From Saxidomus purpurata (lineage: Eukaryota; Mollusca; Bivalvia; Venerida; Veneridae), in contig JAFMSR010000002.1 of NCBI GenBank assembly GCA_022818135.1, positions 22,191,999-22,255,998 of the forward strand: a stretch of 64,000 bases of DNA. Direction: 5' to 3'. Positions 39,052 through 51,209 of the stretch are shown here, one piece after another. The notes beneath the pieces are model-generated. The model was given only the letters and a program-made list of their open reading frames with translations, ran no database searches and had not been told where the DNA came from. The stretch's first letter is position 1. The number at the start of each line of letters is the position of its first letter. A program made the translations under genes and the position numbers.

Positions 39052-42000
39052 CTGAAATTACAAAGCAGGTACTGAAAGGGGCATATCATACAAGTAGCAG
39101 GTGGTTTTTTCAAAATGTTAATAAATAAATAGGCTAAATGTACGAAAACAAAATACAGTTTTAAAATAGAACATAAATAAATAAATGTCTCGTTTCTGCT
39201 CAAAGTGCCAATAAAGCGTCCTTTTATAATAAAACGCTATCCACCCTTAAAGTAAAAACTACCCATAAAATAAAGGTTTAATGACACTACAACACACCAT
39301 ATTTTGCTAATTTACCAGTTATAGTCGCTCTTTTTTGCTATATATTTTAGGTTTGGGAATATTCTTTCCATTGGAGTGTTACTAATATTTTACTTATTAT
39401 TTCAAAACAGTGTGCGTATTTAAAACATTACATAAAACGTAAGCTTCTGTTTTTTATAGCAAACTTTTAATTAAAAAAAATGTAAATTATTACATTTTAA
39501 TAATACATTAAGAAGACTTGTCTTAGTTGGTCAATTTTTGAAAATTTTGTCACCAGTGATCACAACTATCTGTTGGATTTATATTAAATTTTGTTTTGTC
39601 TACAGAAGTTAGAGACAAAAGTTAAGTTCATTGACTGCGTGATTTATGTGACGTCGTATAACAACAACATATCTAATAGAATCATGATAATTTTGATAAT
39701 GATGAAGATGGTATTCTGACGCATAATACTAAATTTAACCGAAGCACCAAATGCCCCCGTAATAGAATGTAAAATCAACGTAGCACTGGCTAGAATCTCT
39801 TAAAATGCTATATGTTTATCAAAAATTAGTTTATCAGTATTTATCTCTATGTTTCAAGTTACTAGAAGCTGTTCAACGTAAATTTAGATTAAGATACTTT
39901 TCCAGATATTTGAAGCACAAGTGTCTAATTACAATCCGGGCAATAACCATCAATTACTATATTTAAATTCTCACAATTCTAGAAAACTATAAGTCTTACT
40001 GAAGAAGAAGCAGATTTTAGAAAAAATGAGACAGTAAATACAGTAAAAAAGCTAGCATGATCTCTGAACAGTTTAATTGTTTTTGTTTTGTATTACAAAT
40101 AGTTGTATATTGTGTTTTGCTTGGCAGTCTTGTGCAACGTTTCGAAATATTTATAGCAATGGTAGATATGTCAAAATCATTCAGGACTTGTATGATAAGG
40201 CGACTGAAATATGTTTGAAGTCCACAACAGTACAAAGTATGCTGGAGTTCGTCAAGGGGACATGTTATCTAAGGCATTATATAAGAGGAGTTCTAAATCG
40301 ACAAAAACAATGTTTGCTGTTTTGAAGAAATGATACATTTTTCATGTATACTTCTGTTTAACCTCGTAAGTATGTCACCATCGTTGACAAGTTTCAGCTT
40401 ATAAGTTTGCTAAAACTTTTTAAAACATCCTGTCAAAAATATATGATATATACAATGGTAAGTTTGGTGTTTCTCCATTCTGTTTCAATTTAGAATATCA
40501 ATGAAGGTTTTAAATTTATTAGTAAGTGACATACTTAATGGTTAAGCAGTTAAGATATGCATTGTGCTGTGGAAACTTTTCTCAAAGATTTTTAAAGACT
40601 TTCCTCTCCATCTAAATTACATGATATATTAGTGATATACTAAATGATGATTTTGCTTAAACTTGTATCATGGCTCTGTACATGAGATAAGTAAATGTAT
40701 TAATTACAGTTTGTTCTCAAATATGCAAATATAAATTAATTTTGATAACTCAAATTTGCATGTAAGGTCAAATGACTTCTCCAGAGTGTTCGGCTGTACA
40801 TATATTAAACAATGCTAGTCTATCATTTAACCAGACAAACACTGATCAACCAATTGAAGATACTAATGTACACCAGTAGCTACTTGGTACCTCTATGTTT
40901 AAAAAAAGAAAGATTTACACCAATTTAGGTAGTTTTCAATGAAGGAAAGATAAAAAAGATGAAGAACATACACAAATACCTTTGTATTGATTATCCATGA
41001 TCCATCATATTATTCAAATAACAAAATATTTTTAGGTCCTTTAATGTTCATTTATATTGATACATACCTGGGAAAATTAAGGCTTTGGAAAACACGCACC
41101 GTCACAAGTAATACTTTCTTCTATTACCGCTATTTTAGGAACGAAATGCCATATACATAATAGCGAACGTATATTGTACGTTGAAAGTGTAAAAAGCACA
41201 CTAAATTCATTATTCACGAACACACTACATTTGTTTATAATTTTGCATATTAAATGAAGTAAATCAACATGTACTGCAAACGTGTTTCAGGGCAAACTTA
41301 CATTTGTTTTCGTTTTCATGGGTTTAATACGATAGGTGTTAAGACACTTTCGTTGCTGTCTCCTAAACTCCTTGTCTAAAGGCGCGGGCGACATACTTTG
41401 TAAATAATGTACATATCCAGAAATGCACGACAGAAACCCGTTTAAGAACTTAAGTAATGAGAGGAGAAAGTTCAATTCGTTATTTTGGAATATAGTTATC
41501 TGATAAGATGAATTGAAAAATCAATTCATGACCATTAAAACTTCTTTGTTATAGAGCCTGGAATTATATCATATTTGAAACTCTTTTCCAGCATATAAAT
41601 TCAGCGTTATCTGAATCCTGGTGTATAGAAAATATTTAGACTACATGATAAAATGTTCAAATCAAATTTGTCTATGTCAGTACTTAGTGCACAATTTTTT
41701 CTATTTCTATATTAAATATAAGATGGTTTCTTACCATATGAAATAATTTACTAAGAAACACCTAGTCGAATGATTAGCTAATGTACTGCAAAATATATGT
41801 ACGTGTATCAAACGATAGATATACTTTTATTTATTTTATTTCATTAACAAAATAATTAGAAAGCAACGTACCCTTTTAGCGTAGAACAAAATTACCTTTT
41901 TAAATTAAATGAATTACATTAATTGAACGTTTCCTAATTCTATGATGATTAAATATCTGAAACACATAATATATGCACACTTGTATTGTAAAAAAGGGTA

Positions 42001-42072
42001 ATTAATAGTATTCAACAATACATTAATATTGAATTCGATTCGTCCTTATCATAGTATTTCGTCACTTGTAAG
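39052..42072. other. Upstream region of gene B
   Basis: The 5'UTR exon and promoter of gene B are expected here or further up but are not recognisable. No other gene seen. Confidence 0.45.
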
Positions 42073-44133
42073 CTCATTTGGCACAAAGTGCCAGGATGAA
42101 CTAATAGGATTACCTTTATCCCTATCGAAGGTGGTCCTTCCATTTCTTATCACTTTCCCAAGCACATTAGCATAATTACGGTATTTAGCTTTTCAAGGTT
42201 TGTCCATCATTTATTTCAAACAACATCTCTCTTTAAACCACTTTGCCAATGTTAATGAAATTTAGCAAGGATGTTCCTTGCATGCAGCTACACCAACGTG
42301 TTTAAAGAGTTCAATTCCATGCAGAGCTCTGTCATGGCAACAAAGGGAAAATCTTTAAATATCTTCTCCAAAACACGGGTTACCGCATTTTTGCTAAAAA
42401 TACTATTTAATATTATTTAGCCTAAAAGTTTTAGCTATACATTCAAGTTATCAAGGGTTTAATCAGCGTGTTTTAGATATGCTGAAGTGCCGTTATTAAT
42501 TTATAATCTACGTAAAATCTTTGTTGTACAACAAATGGGTGGATAGTAATATACTGCAGAAGGTCTCTTTGTTGATTATGTTTGCTAAAATGTGTAATTT
42601 TTCGAGATATAGGTCATGTTGAGTAAGCCCCAACAAATTAATATTTTGACTAATGTAATGGAATGAAATTTTATTTTAAAAAGAAGATGGGCAAATGGAG
42701 CGTATTTGTGTTTTAAATTCTCATTTCTAGAATAAACGAGAAACATGGACATGGCCAAATCAGGAAACTATTATAATACAGTCACAGCATAATGCTAAAA
42801 TGTCACCACTAAACAGAAGCGCAAAGGCGTCCATCATACATTCCATATTAAATGTAACATATACAACTTTTAATACATTTATAGACGAATCTAACGGTCT
42901 TTAACTTCTTAAAAAATACTCCGCTATTGCGTAAGGCATTGATCTAAGCTGGTGACATTTTTTATATTACATCTAAGTTGCTGTAAAACGCCAACATCCC
43001 AACAGCTACACATTATTCATTGGTTGGCTTTGGAAATAATTAAATTTCTTATCGTTTTCTTTTGACATGTTATGTTACGCCTGACCCTGAAATTGTATGT
43101 GGTATATGTTTTGTGTGTGTGTGTGTTGTTTTGTACAATATAAAATGCATTACCAGCTAAAGCCTTAAACAGCTTCATACAGGCTTTAACTGTTTCAATC
43201 AATATGAAATCTTGTTGTTGTACAATTAAAGGGTCGATAGCAATTTATTGCAGAAGGTCTCTATGTTGTTTTTTTTCTAAATTGGCTAATTTTTCGATAT
43301 ATGCTGTTCTTAAGATTTTATTTATCATTTTACGTTTATTTAACACATAATTTATAGTTAAAGAGTATAATGCTACGTTCATTGAACACATTATTTATGT
43401 TTAATCTGCTAGATGTAGGGAGTGCCACTTCAAAAGACTCTTTTGTATAACAGTAAGGCCTAGAGAGCTTAGATATTTGTCATGTAGCATTCACTATCGA
43501 GTTTGCTCATAGTATGCCGTCTTGGGTCAAAATCTCTCCTCTCCAAAAAAGTGCAGAAAAATCTATGCTTTGTGCAGCTTTGATAAACATACGTTTGTCA
43601 AAAGCGCCTCTTACTTCTTCTGCACAAAACGGTTAATGCAATAATATATTTTAATGTTACGTCATGGAACACATTATTTATGTTTAGAGACAGTACTCTG
43701 CTAGATGTAGGGAGTGCCCCTTCAAAATATCCTTTTGTGAAACGGTAAGGCCTAGAGCTTAGATATTTGTCGTGAAGTATTCACTATCGAGTTTGCTCAA
43801 AGTATGCCCGCTGCGGTCAAAAGCTATAACACACCTACACTGTATCTGCTTTATGTAACGTTCGCTATTGTGTGGCAGCATATATGGCAGTTGCTAATAA
43901 GTAATTTTTACCCTATCGAAGGTGGTCCTTCCATTTCTTAGAACCTTTCCATGCACATTAGCACAATTATGGTATTTAGCTTTTTCAAGTTCGTTCGGTT
44001 CGTATCTTTGTGCAGTTAGGTCCTGTAGAGTTAGTCTCGGATTAAAAAAATAGAGTATGAGACAATGGAACGAAACTTTGTTTTAAATTTTCATATCTAG
44101 TAACAAACGAGAAAAATAGACGGGACCAAAGCA

Positions 44134-44465
44134 GTCCGAGGATCACTTTAGATTTACTAATATAGCAACAATAATTTACTGACAGGATAATGATAGAACC
44201 ATGTTCTATTCACTCTAAAACAAAGTTCATGTATATGTTTCTTTTGTATTCAAGTCAATTTTTTACGAAAAACAGTTGCCCGAAATCCTTTCCTATTTTT
44301 TGCAACATCATTGAAAAAAAATACTGTGCTCTATTTTAACATGTACTGACCGATTTAGAAAGCAAATTTAGGATTGATTTTTGGTACATATAGCGGTCAT
44401 TTCCGCCGGTGAGACATCTTTCTTGGTAAACTGAGAGCTACTTTTAAATCTGCTCCTGGGACTTT
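44134..44465 (+). repeat. Dispersed ~330-bp repeat, copy 1
   Basis: It runs from AGTCCGAGGATCACTTTAGA to CTCCTGGGACTTT. It contains ATAATGATAGAACCATGTTC, TATTCAAGTCAATTTTTTAC and TTTCCGCC. The same order of blocks is found at 55062 and 58241. Confidence 0.75.
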
Positions 44466-45649
44466 AAAAATATCCGCTATTGCATAAAGCATTGATCTGA
44501 ACTTGGTGACATTTTTCTAATTTGTATATTACAATTCACTTTATTTACTGTAACATTTGTTACGCCAATATTCCTACAGCTACCCACAATTTCTTGATTG
44601 GCCTTGAAATAATTATATTTCTTATCGTTTTCTTTTGACATGTTATGTTACGCCTGACCCTGAAATTGTATGTGGTATATGTTTTGTGTGTGTGTGTGTG
44701 TTGTTTTGTACAATATAAAATGCATTACCAGCTAAAGCCTTAAACAGCTTCATACAAGCTTTAACTGTTTCAATCAATATGAAATCTTGTTGTTATACAA
44801 TTAAAGGGTCGATCGCAATTTATTGCAGAAGGTCTCTATGTTGATTATTTTTTCTAAATAGGTAATTTCTCGATGAATTTATTTATCATTTTACATTCAT
44901 TGAACACATTTGTTAGAGCACATTAGTAAGAGAGTAGAATAGTTAGAGAGTATATTGCTACGTTCATTGAACACAATATTTACGTTTACAAAGTTTAATC
45001 TGCTAGATGTAGGGAGTGCCCCTTAAAAAGACACTTTTGTGAAATGGTAAGGCATTTAGCTTAGATATTTGTCGTGTTACATTCTTTATCGAGTTTGCTC
45101 AAAATCAAGCCCTCCCCACAGAAAGTAAAGAACTAGGTGCAACTTTGATAAGCATACGTTTGTCAAAAGCTTTTGTTACTTCTTCTGTACAAGATGTTTA
45201 ATGAAATAATATATTTTTTAGAATGGAAAATACTGCTTTGCAGAAAAACTGACGTATCTTGTAGGTTTATTGAAATCAGTCTGCAAAATATTGTTAGTTA
45301 AGTTTTTTTCTATAAAACGCCTACACGGTATCTGGTTTATATAACTTTCGCGATGGTGTTGCAACAACATATATGGCAGTTGATAATAAGTACCTTTATC
45401 CCTATCGAAGGTGGTCTTTCCATTTCTTATCACTTTCCCAAGCACATTAGCATAATTACGGTATTTAGCTTTTCAAGTTCGTTCGGTTCGTATCTTTGTG
45501 CAGTTAGCTCATGTAGAGTAAGCCACAACAAATTAATATTTTGTTCTTCGGATTTTCAAAAAAGAATATGGGACAATGGAGCGAATTTTTGTTTTAAATT
45601 CTCATTTCTAATAACATACAAGTACAAGAAGACTTGGAAATGCAGACAC

Positions 45650-46295
45650 CTTGACCCCCCCCCCCTGCAAAGAATTTTTTTTTCCTAAACAATTCAAAAA
45701 TTGAAGAAAATTGTTTTTTCTTTAATTCATTTTAGTAACTGTGACTTTGACCTTGACCCTAGTGACCTTGACCCCAAAAGTTTTTGCTTAAAACAATTTA
45801 AAAACTAAAAAAAGAGATCTATTTTTAGTAACAGTACCCTTGATCTTGACCCTAGTGACCCCAAATGCAATCCAAGCTTCTTCTCTACGCAAGCTACCTA
45901 CACACCGAGTTTCATCGCTATTAGTTACTCCTAACTTGAGTTATTGAGCGGAAACCGTTTTTCTATTTTTAGTAACAGTGACCTTCACCTTGACTCTAGT
46001 GATCCCCCAAATACAATTCCAAGCTTCATCTTTATGCAAGCTACCTACAGACCAAGTTTCATTGCAATTGGTCACTCCTAACTGGAGTTAATAGGCGGAA
46101 ACAGTTTGTTTAGTTTTATTAACAGTGACCTTAACCCTAGTGACCCCAAATGCAATTCCAAGCTGCGTCTCTATGCAAGCTACCTACACACCAAATTTCA
46201 TTGCAATGGATCACTCCTAACTAAAGTTATTGAACGGAAACCAATGTTTGACGCCCACCCGCCCGCCCGACATACGACATCGCAATTCTAATAAG
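45650..46295. repeat. Tandem-array repeat, units of about 142 bp
   Basis: It starts after a C-run at 45655-45665. Units begin with TTTTAGTAACAGTGACCTTG-like sequence near 45729, 45825, 45966 and 46110, and contain CAAGCTACCTACACACC. It ends with GCCCACCCGCCCGCCCGACA near 46250. Confidence 0.7.
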
Positions 46296-46342
46296 TAGTT
46301 TTTTTTCAAAAATCTGCTGCAGAAGGTCTCTATGTTGATTAT

Positions 46343-47044
46343 TATACTTCCCGGAATCTTGTGGACACTAAATCTCGAAGACCCTTGGTCAAAATTTCAT
46401 AATACTTCAGAGCAGTGAAAAGTACAATGCCTAGGGTATTGTCCATGTTTTAGGTTACTAGGTCAAAGGTCACGTTACAGGGGCTCGAGGTGGTAAATTC
46501 TTGCGGACCCTAAATCTCCAAAATCCCTGGTCAGATTTTAGAGATACTTCACAAAAGTGATAAGTACTATGCTTAGTTGTGCATGGTCTTTGTTTTGGGT
46601 CACTAGGTCAAAGGTCAAGGTCACAGGGGCTCGACAGAGTAACATCTTGTGCGCTCTTAATTTCGAAAACCCCTGGTTAGAATTTAATGATATATCACAG
46701 AAGTGATATGTACCATGCTTAGTTGTTCATGGTCCATGTTTCGGGTCACTGGGTAAAAGGGCAAGGGCACAAGGGCTCAAGGTAGTAAATTATTGTGTGC
46801 TCTTAATCTCCAAAACCACTTGTTAGAATTTAATGATATTTCACAGAAGTGATAAGTACCATGCCTAGTTGTACATGGTCCATGTTTCGGGTCACTAGGT
46901 CAAGGTCACGGGGACTTGACATAATCCAAAATTGTGTGTGGTCTTAATCTCCAAACCCTTAGGTAAGAATGTAGTGATACTCCACAGAAGTGATAAGTAC
47001 CATCTGTGTAGGGGGGTATTCATCACCATCAGTGATAGTTCTAG
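46343..47044 (+). mobile_element. Third element with the CTAG terminus, five units of about 140 bp, nested in another repeat
   Basis: Units start at the AATCTCCAAAACCCCTGG-like motif near 46371, 46511, 46658, 46806 and 46945, and contain GGTCACTAGGTCAAAGGTCA-type sequence. The 3' end is GGGGGGTATTCATCACC, spacer, AGTGATAGTTCTAG, then T. The host sequence GCAGAAGGTCTCTATGTTG with TTTTTGCTAAAATG is split by it. Sister copies at about 42555 and 43250 show the uninterrupted order, so the insertion borders are fairly precise. Confidence 0.6.
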
Positions 47045-47300
47045 TTTTTGCTAAAATGGGTTATTTTTCTATATATGCTGTTCTTTAATATTGGTTTTTA
47101 TTTATCCTTTTACGTTCATTGAATGCATCATTTATAGTGAGAGAGTATAATGCTACGTTCAGTTAAAACATTATTTATGTTTAGAAAGTTTAATCTGCTA
47201 GATGCAGAAAGTGCCCTTCAAAAGACCCTTTTGTGAAACGGTAAGGCCTAGAGCTTAGATATTTGTCGCAGTTTTCGTTCTAGTGGATATCTTTATGTCA

Positions 47301-49887
47301 AAGGAAAAAAATTATCCTCTTCAATTTCAGCCTTAAAGTTTGCTTCTTTTTTCTAGGCTCAATGCACGCTACCTCTGTCGTTGGTATCGTTATTATTTTG
47401 TCTGAAAACATCTTGTAAGCAGGCGGTTTTGGCTAATAGTACTAGTTCAACAAATTGATTTTGGAATTTTGCGATGGTTGAATATCAGCCTAATTAACTG
47501 AAATGACTTCAACTTCTGAAATGGTAGACGCGGAATCAGACTTGGTATCGTCCATGTCTGTTACAATAGAGACAATTTCCCAATTCCACAGCCTGTCTGC
47601 TGTATTTCAGATGACAAACAGGGATATGGAGTACAAATGAGGTGGTTGCTCATTTAGAGTCTCGTATTAGTTGAGAGAAAGGCTCCAACTATCTGCCTTT
47701 GACTTCCGACCTTCATATTACCTCTACCAATTGAGCCTTAAGCTGTGCAATATTAATGTCGGAGCCATTTGCCACATACAAAATTACTTCGTTGCGGTCT
47801 CTTTCTACCACTCCGAATACGCAGATTTCGCATCCTTTTCAGTGATTTCCACGGTGATGCTTGATTCTCCTGCTGCTATAATTCAGTGTGTAGCCCTCTA
47901 AATATGAATTTATAAAAATCATAATGTATTGCGTAGTGAGTTTTTGTTGCTAAAGCATAACTATTCATGGAAGCCCATTCATTGATTCTGTTCTTACTGC
48001 TAGATAACGAGTAGTGTCCCATCGCTTTGACGGACCTGTGAAACAATTACATGCGTACGTCACTCTTCACTGTATGGTGTTGTCCAGAAAGCTTACTATT
48101 TATAATTTAGGTATATCGCCCGGAATACGTCCATTTCTTACAAACCAACTTAACTGTCTTTTTGCATGAAAACATTGTAAAAATTCCAAGACTGTAAAAG
48201 TGTAGTATTATTAACGTCCTTAATACAGCGTCTGTATCATATGAACAAATCCTCGATATATTGCGTACACGTTCCACCACTTTTCGCCATTTCTTCCTAG
48301 TTTCCATTTGATATGTTTTTCCAAAATTGTCTGTGTCAGGAAAAATTCTTTGGGACTTTACTGTGTAACAAACAAAAAGATCCAGTGAAATTATGTCTTG
48401 TTACCTTATTTTACGGATATCAGCGAGTAACTGGTTAACCGGTTAATAAAAACGTCATAAATCATCACTTTCCCTACAATTTGATATGTGGTCGTTATAC
48501 AAACATGTCAAATAATGTGCTAAATTACTATTATGTAAGGTAGTGGGGGTATAATGGACACTATTCCAAAACATATTAAACTTAATACTTTCATAATCTA
48601 CATTTGTTAACAGACTTGTGTGCAACATTTGACATATCATCATAAGATTTAACAAAACAGTTTTATCATTTTATTTGTTGCCCCATTTTAAGTAATGGTT
48701 GAATCGTATCTAAAACATATGGCAATATGTTGAAATGGTAGAGAGCACAGCAATTTTTGTTTGTATAAAAGATTAATTGGTGTCATACAGCAAGATCATA
48801 CTGTCGGAACGTTACTTCACGGGCATACTAATGGTTTATGCATATATTACCTGTCATTTCGGAAGTATGTATGTACTTAATGGTGTTAGATATACTAGTA
48901 TTCAGTTAAAGTGATCTTATTTCAAGGTAAATGAAGATAAGTAACATTTTTTGCACATATACGTTTTTAAATATTGTGAAGCTACCAAATACATGTAATT
49001 ATAAAGAATGATTGTTTATTTGTCCGCCGATAATTTAAAGTTTATGTAACAAATGTTGTATAACTTGATATTCTGTTATTAAACAAGCATTGATAATATT
49101 AAGGTAAAGGTAAAGTGTTTGTTTATTATAGTGTCACCCCTATTTAAAGGGCCAGCCATTCTGATTTATGAGACACCTTCGTTTTGACATGCCTCCCGAA
49201 TACTCCTTTTAATGCCAACAGGCAGGTAGATATAACATTATAACTAGTGGCGGCTCACCAACCGGCCAATAAAACCCCTGCTATTGTATATACATTGTAT
49301 ATATTTCATGTGACTTTGAGGAAAAAACAAGTTCGTATAGATACTTGTATATATTTTTGCGCGAAGTATATAAAGTATTGAATAGTTGAATGAGTTGATT
49401 TTTTCATGAGTGAGATAAAAAAACAAGATGAAAAGAATGTTATAGTAATTTAGGTATTTGACACCTTGTATACGTGATCATTCATGTTTTTGGCAAAATT
49501 AGCTTCCACTGTGTGATGTATGTGTTTGTCTTTTTGTTATCTCTAACAGTTCTATATGTATTTATTACCCTTCCACGAAATTTCCAGCCGTTTGATTGGT
49601 CAATGACACGCAAATAGATATTGTTATTAAAGGGCAAGCCGGTAATATACACTTGACATACCCCGTCATTGTACCCCACGCTAAACGTGAGAGTGTTCGC
49701 GTACAGTACGTCAATGTATTTGTACATTTTTGTACGTGCTGATTTGTGACGTGATTAAGTGACGTCACAAAGTGACATTGGGGTTTCATAAGGGTATTGA
49801 CGGTCTTCTTATTCAGCCGTTAAATGAATTAAATATACCGAATCCTTCAAATTTTAAGAAAGGGACGGGTAATAAAATTGTTTTTTG
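47301..49887. other. Intergenic between divergent genes B and C
   Basis: Apart from the weak SINE head near 47.7 kb nothing is recognised. A 45-codon frame from about 47504 (starting MTSTSEMVDAESDL) is open but lacks any domain. Confidence 0.4.
47655..47745 (-). mobile_element. Possible degraded SINE head
   Basis: The minus strand has GGCTCAATTGGTAGAG (47737-47722), a near-perfect tRNA A box and D-arm, followed by AAGGTCGGAAGTC. No proper B box remains, so the call is weak. Confidence 0.3.
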
Positions 49888-50003
49888 TTTTTAACGTGTC
49901 ATATGGGGATATATTACCCGCCTCGGCATAATATCACCCTCGCCTAACGGCTGGGTAATATTAATCTAGGCGGGTAATATATTCTTATATAACACGTTAA
50001 AAA
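49888..50003. repeat. Foldback element, about 116 bp
   Basis: Outer arms TTTTTAACGTGT...ATATTACCCGCC and GGCGGGTAATAT...AACACGTTAAAAA pair over about 35 bp. The inner part (AATATCACCC / GGGTAATATT) also pairs. Confidence 0.88.
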
Positions 50004-51204
50004 ATCAAATAACATGTAATATTACGTTTAACTTTAAATATAAGAATGAGGCATGACTATACAAATTAGTTTACGACGTGTGAGTTTGGAAAATCGTCCG
50101 TTGGACTTAATTGTTACGCATATACAGCGCTTATATTTTACAGTCAAGATAACTTGGTCTATCAACCTTTTATGACTTTATGATTTGCTGTGGCAAGATC
50201 TGCATTTTATTTTTGAATTTAAAAGCTGCTGTATGTCATAATGCAAAAAACATTTAATGTAATTTCAGTAAATATCTTCTCCTCTGCATTAGGTGAAGAA
50301 AAAACAACGATACATCATGCAAAACTTAACAGAGACGTATACATATAGTATCTTTATTAAAGTCTCATTCATATACACACGCAAGTAAATAAAACTGTTA
50401 CAAAAAATGCAGGCATTGATGAAATAAATACTAAGGCCATTCTGTGATAGACCTACAAGAAACTATTACAGTGAAGTAATCAAATTTACATCCCAAGGTT
50501 AAGTGCGTTAATCGTTCTTTAAATACATGTATTAGCTAATGAAAATCTGAAATGAAAATGCGCAACAATGCACAATTCAAATTGTTATCGCCATCGGACC
50601 TAATCGGAAAATAAATTGTGTGTTAAATGAAAGTTTTGAAAGAGAATAAATGTAAATATAGAAATACATTATTTACAAACACATGAGGCCGTATATGATT
50701 TCAAAGATTTTCCAGCTTTTAACATTTAACCTGAAACACTGTATCAGTTAGTCTGTTCAATATTTTCGATTGGTTGACAAAGTCGTACACATGAAACTCA
50801 ATAAAACTTTTTCCACACGCTCCCCATTTCAATCACTAACGTATCTCATTTCAATCAATGCTCATTTTTAAAAAGAAATGTATTGTTATCCCCAGTCGCT
50901 GAATTTTAACCATTAAGCTACCGGGTTAGATATCACAACGGAATAGTGTGCCGTAAATTGTCCACCAGTTTGCCCTATTTTCCAAATTATTCTTCAACCA
51001 GTTTGCTCTATTTTCAAGTGTTTCGTCTACTAGTTTGTGCTGTTTTCGAGGGTATATTGAAATACGTCGTCCTATTTTAGGTGTATGCCAGAGTCCAGGG
51101 TGAAATTGTAAAGTGTAATACTTGAGTGAATGCACAGTTTAAATACATATAACCATTTTCAGTAGAAATATTGACACAATGAGATCATGTTTGAAATGTT
51201 TCAG
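50004..51204. other. Upstream region of gene C
   Basis: Expected to hold the upstream 5'UTR exon and promoter of gene C. No TATA or initiator arrangement could be defended. Confidence 0.4.
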
Positions 51205-51209
51205 TTCCT
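51205..51209 (+). other. 5'UTR part of gene C coding exon 1, with acceptor
   Basis: GAAATGTTTCAG ends at 51204 and the ATG follows 5 nt later. The arrangement matches genes A and B. Confidence 0.55.

Larger units (their letters stand above)
42073..47300. repeat. Higher-order array of roughly 1.5-kb units
   Basis: Landmarks recur in the same order. CCTATCGAAGGTGGTC occurs at about 42120, 43913 and 45399. A block of about 270 bp with TTACGCCTGACCCTGAAATT occurs at about 43075 and 44650, nearly identical. GCAGAAGGTCTCT occurs at 42555, 43250, 44825 and 46316. CTGCTAGATG occurs at 43408, 43699, 45000 and 47195. The array starts with a TGGCAC-AAA-GTGCCA palindrome at about 42080. Other elements (45650-46295, 46343-47044) are inserted in the third unit. 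No credible gene. Confidence 0.75.

Noticed and set aside
39039..39203. Longer N-terminus for gene B starting at 39203
   Set aside because: A splice acceptor lies just before the ATG at 39038, and the extra residues have no counterpart in genes A or C.
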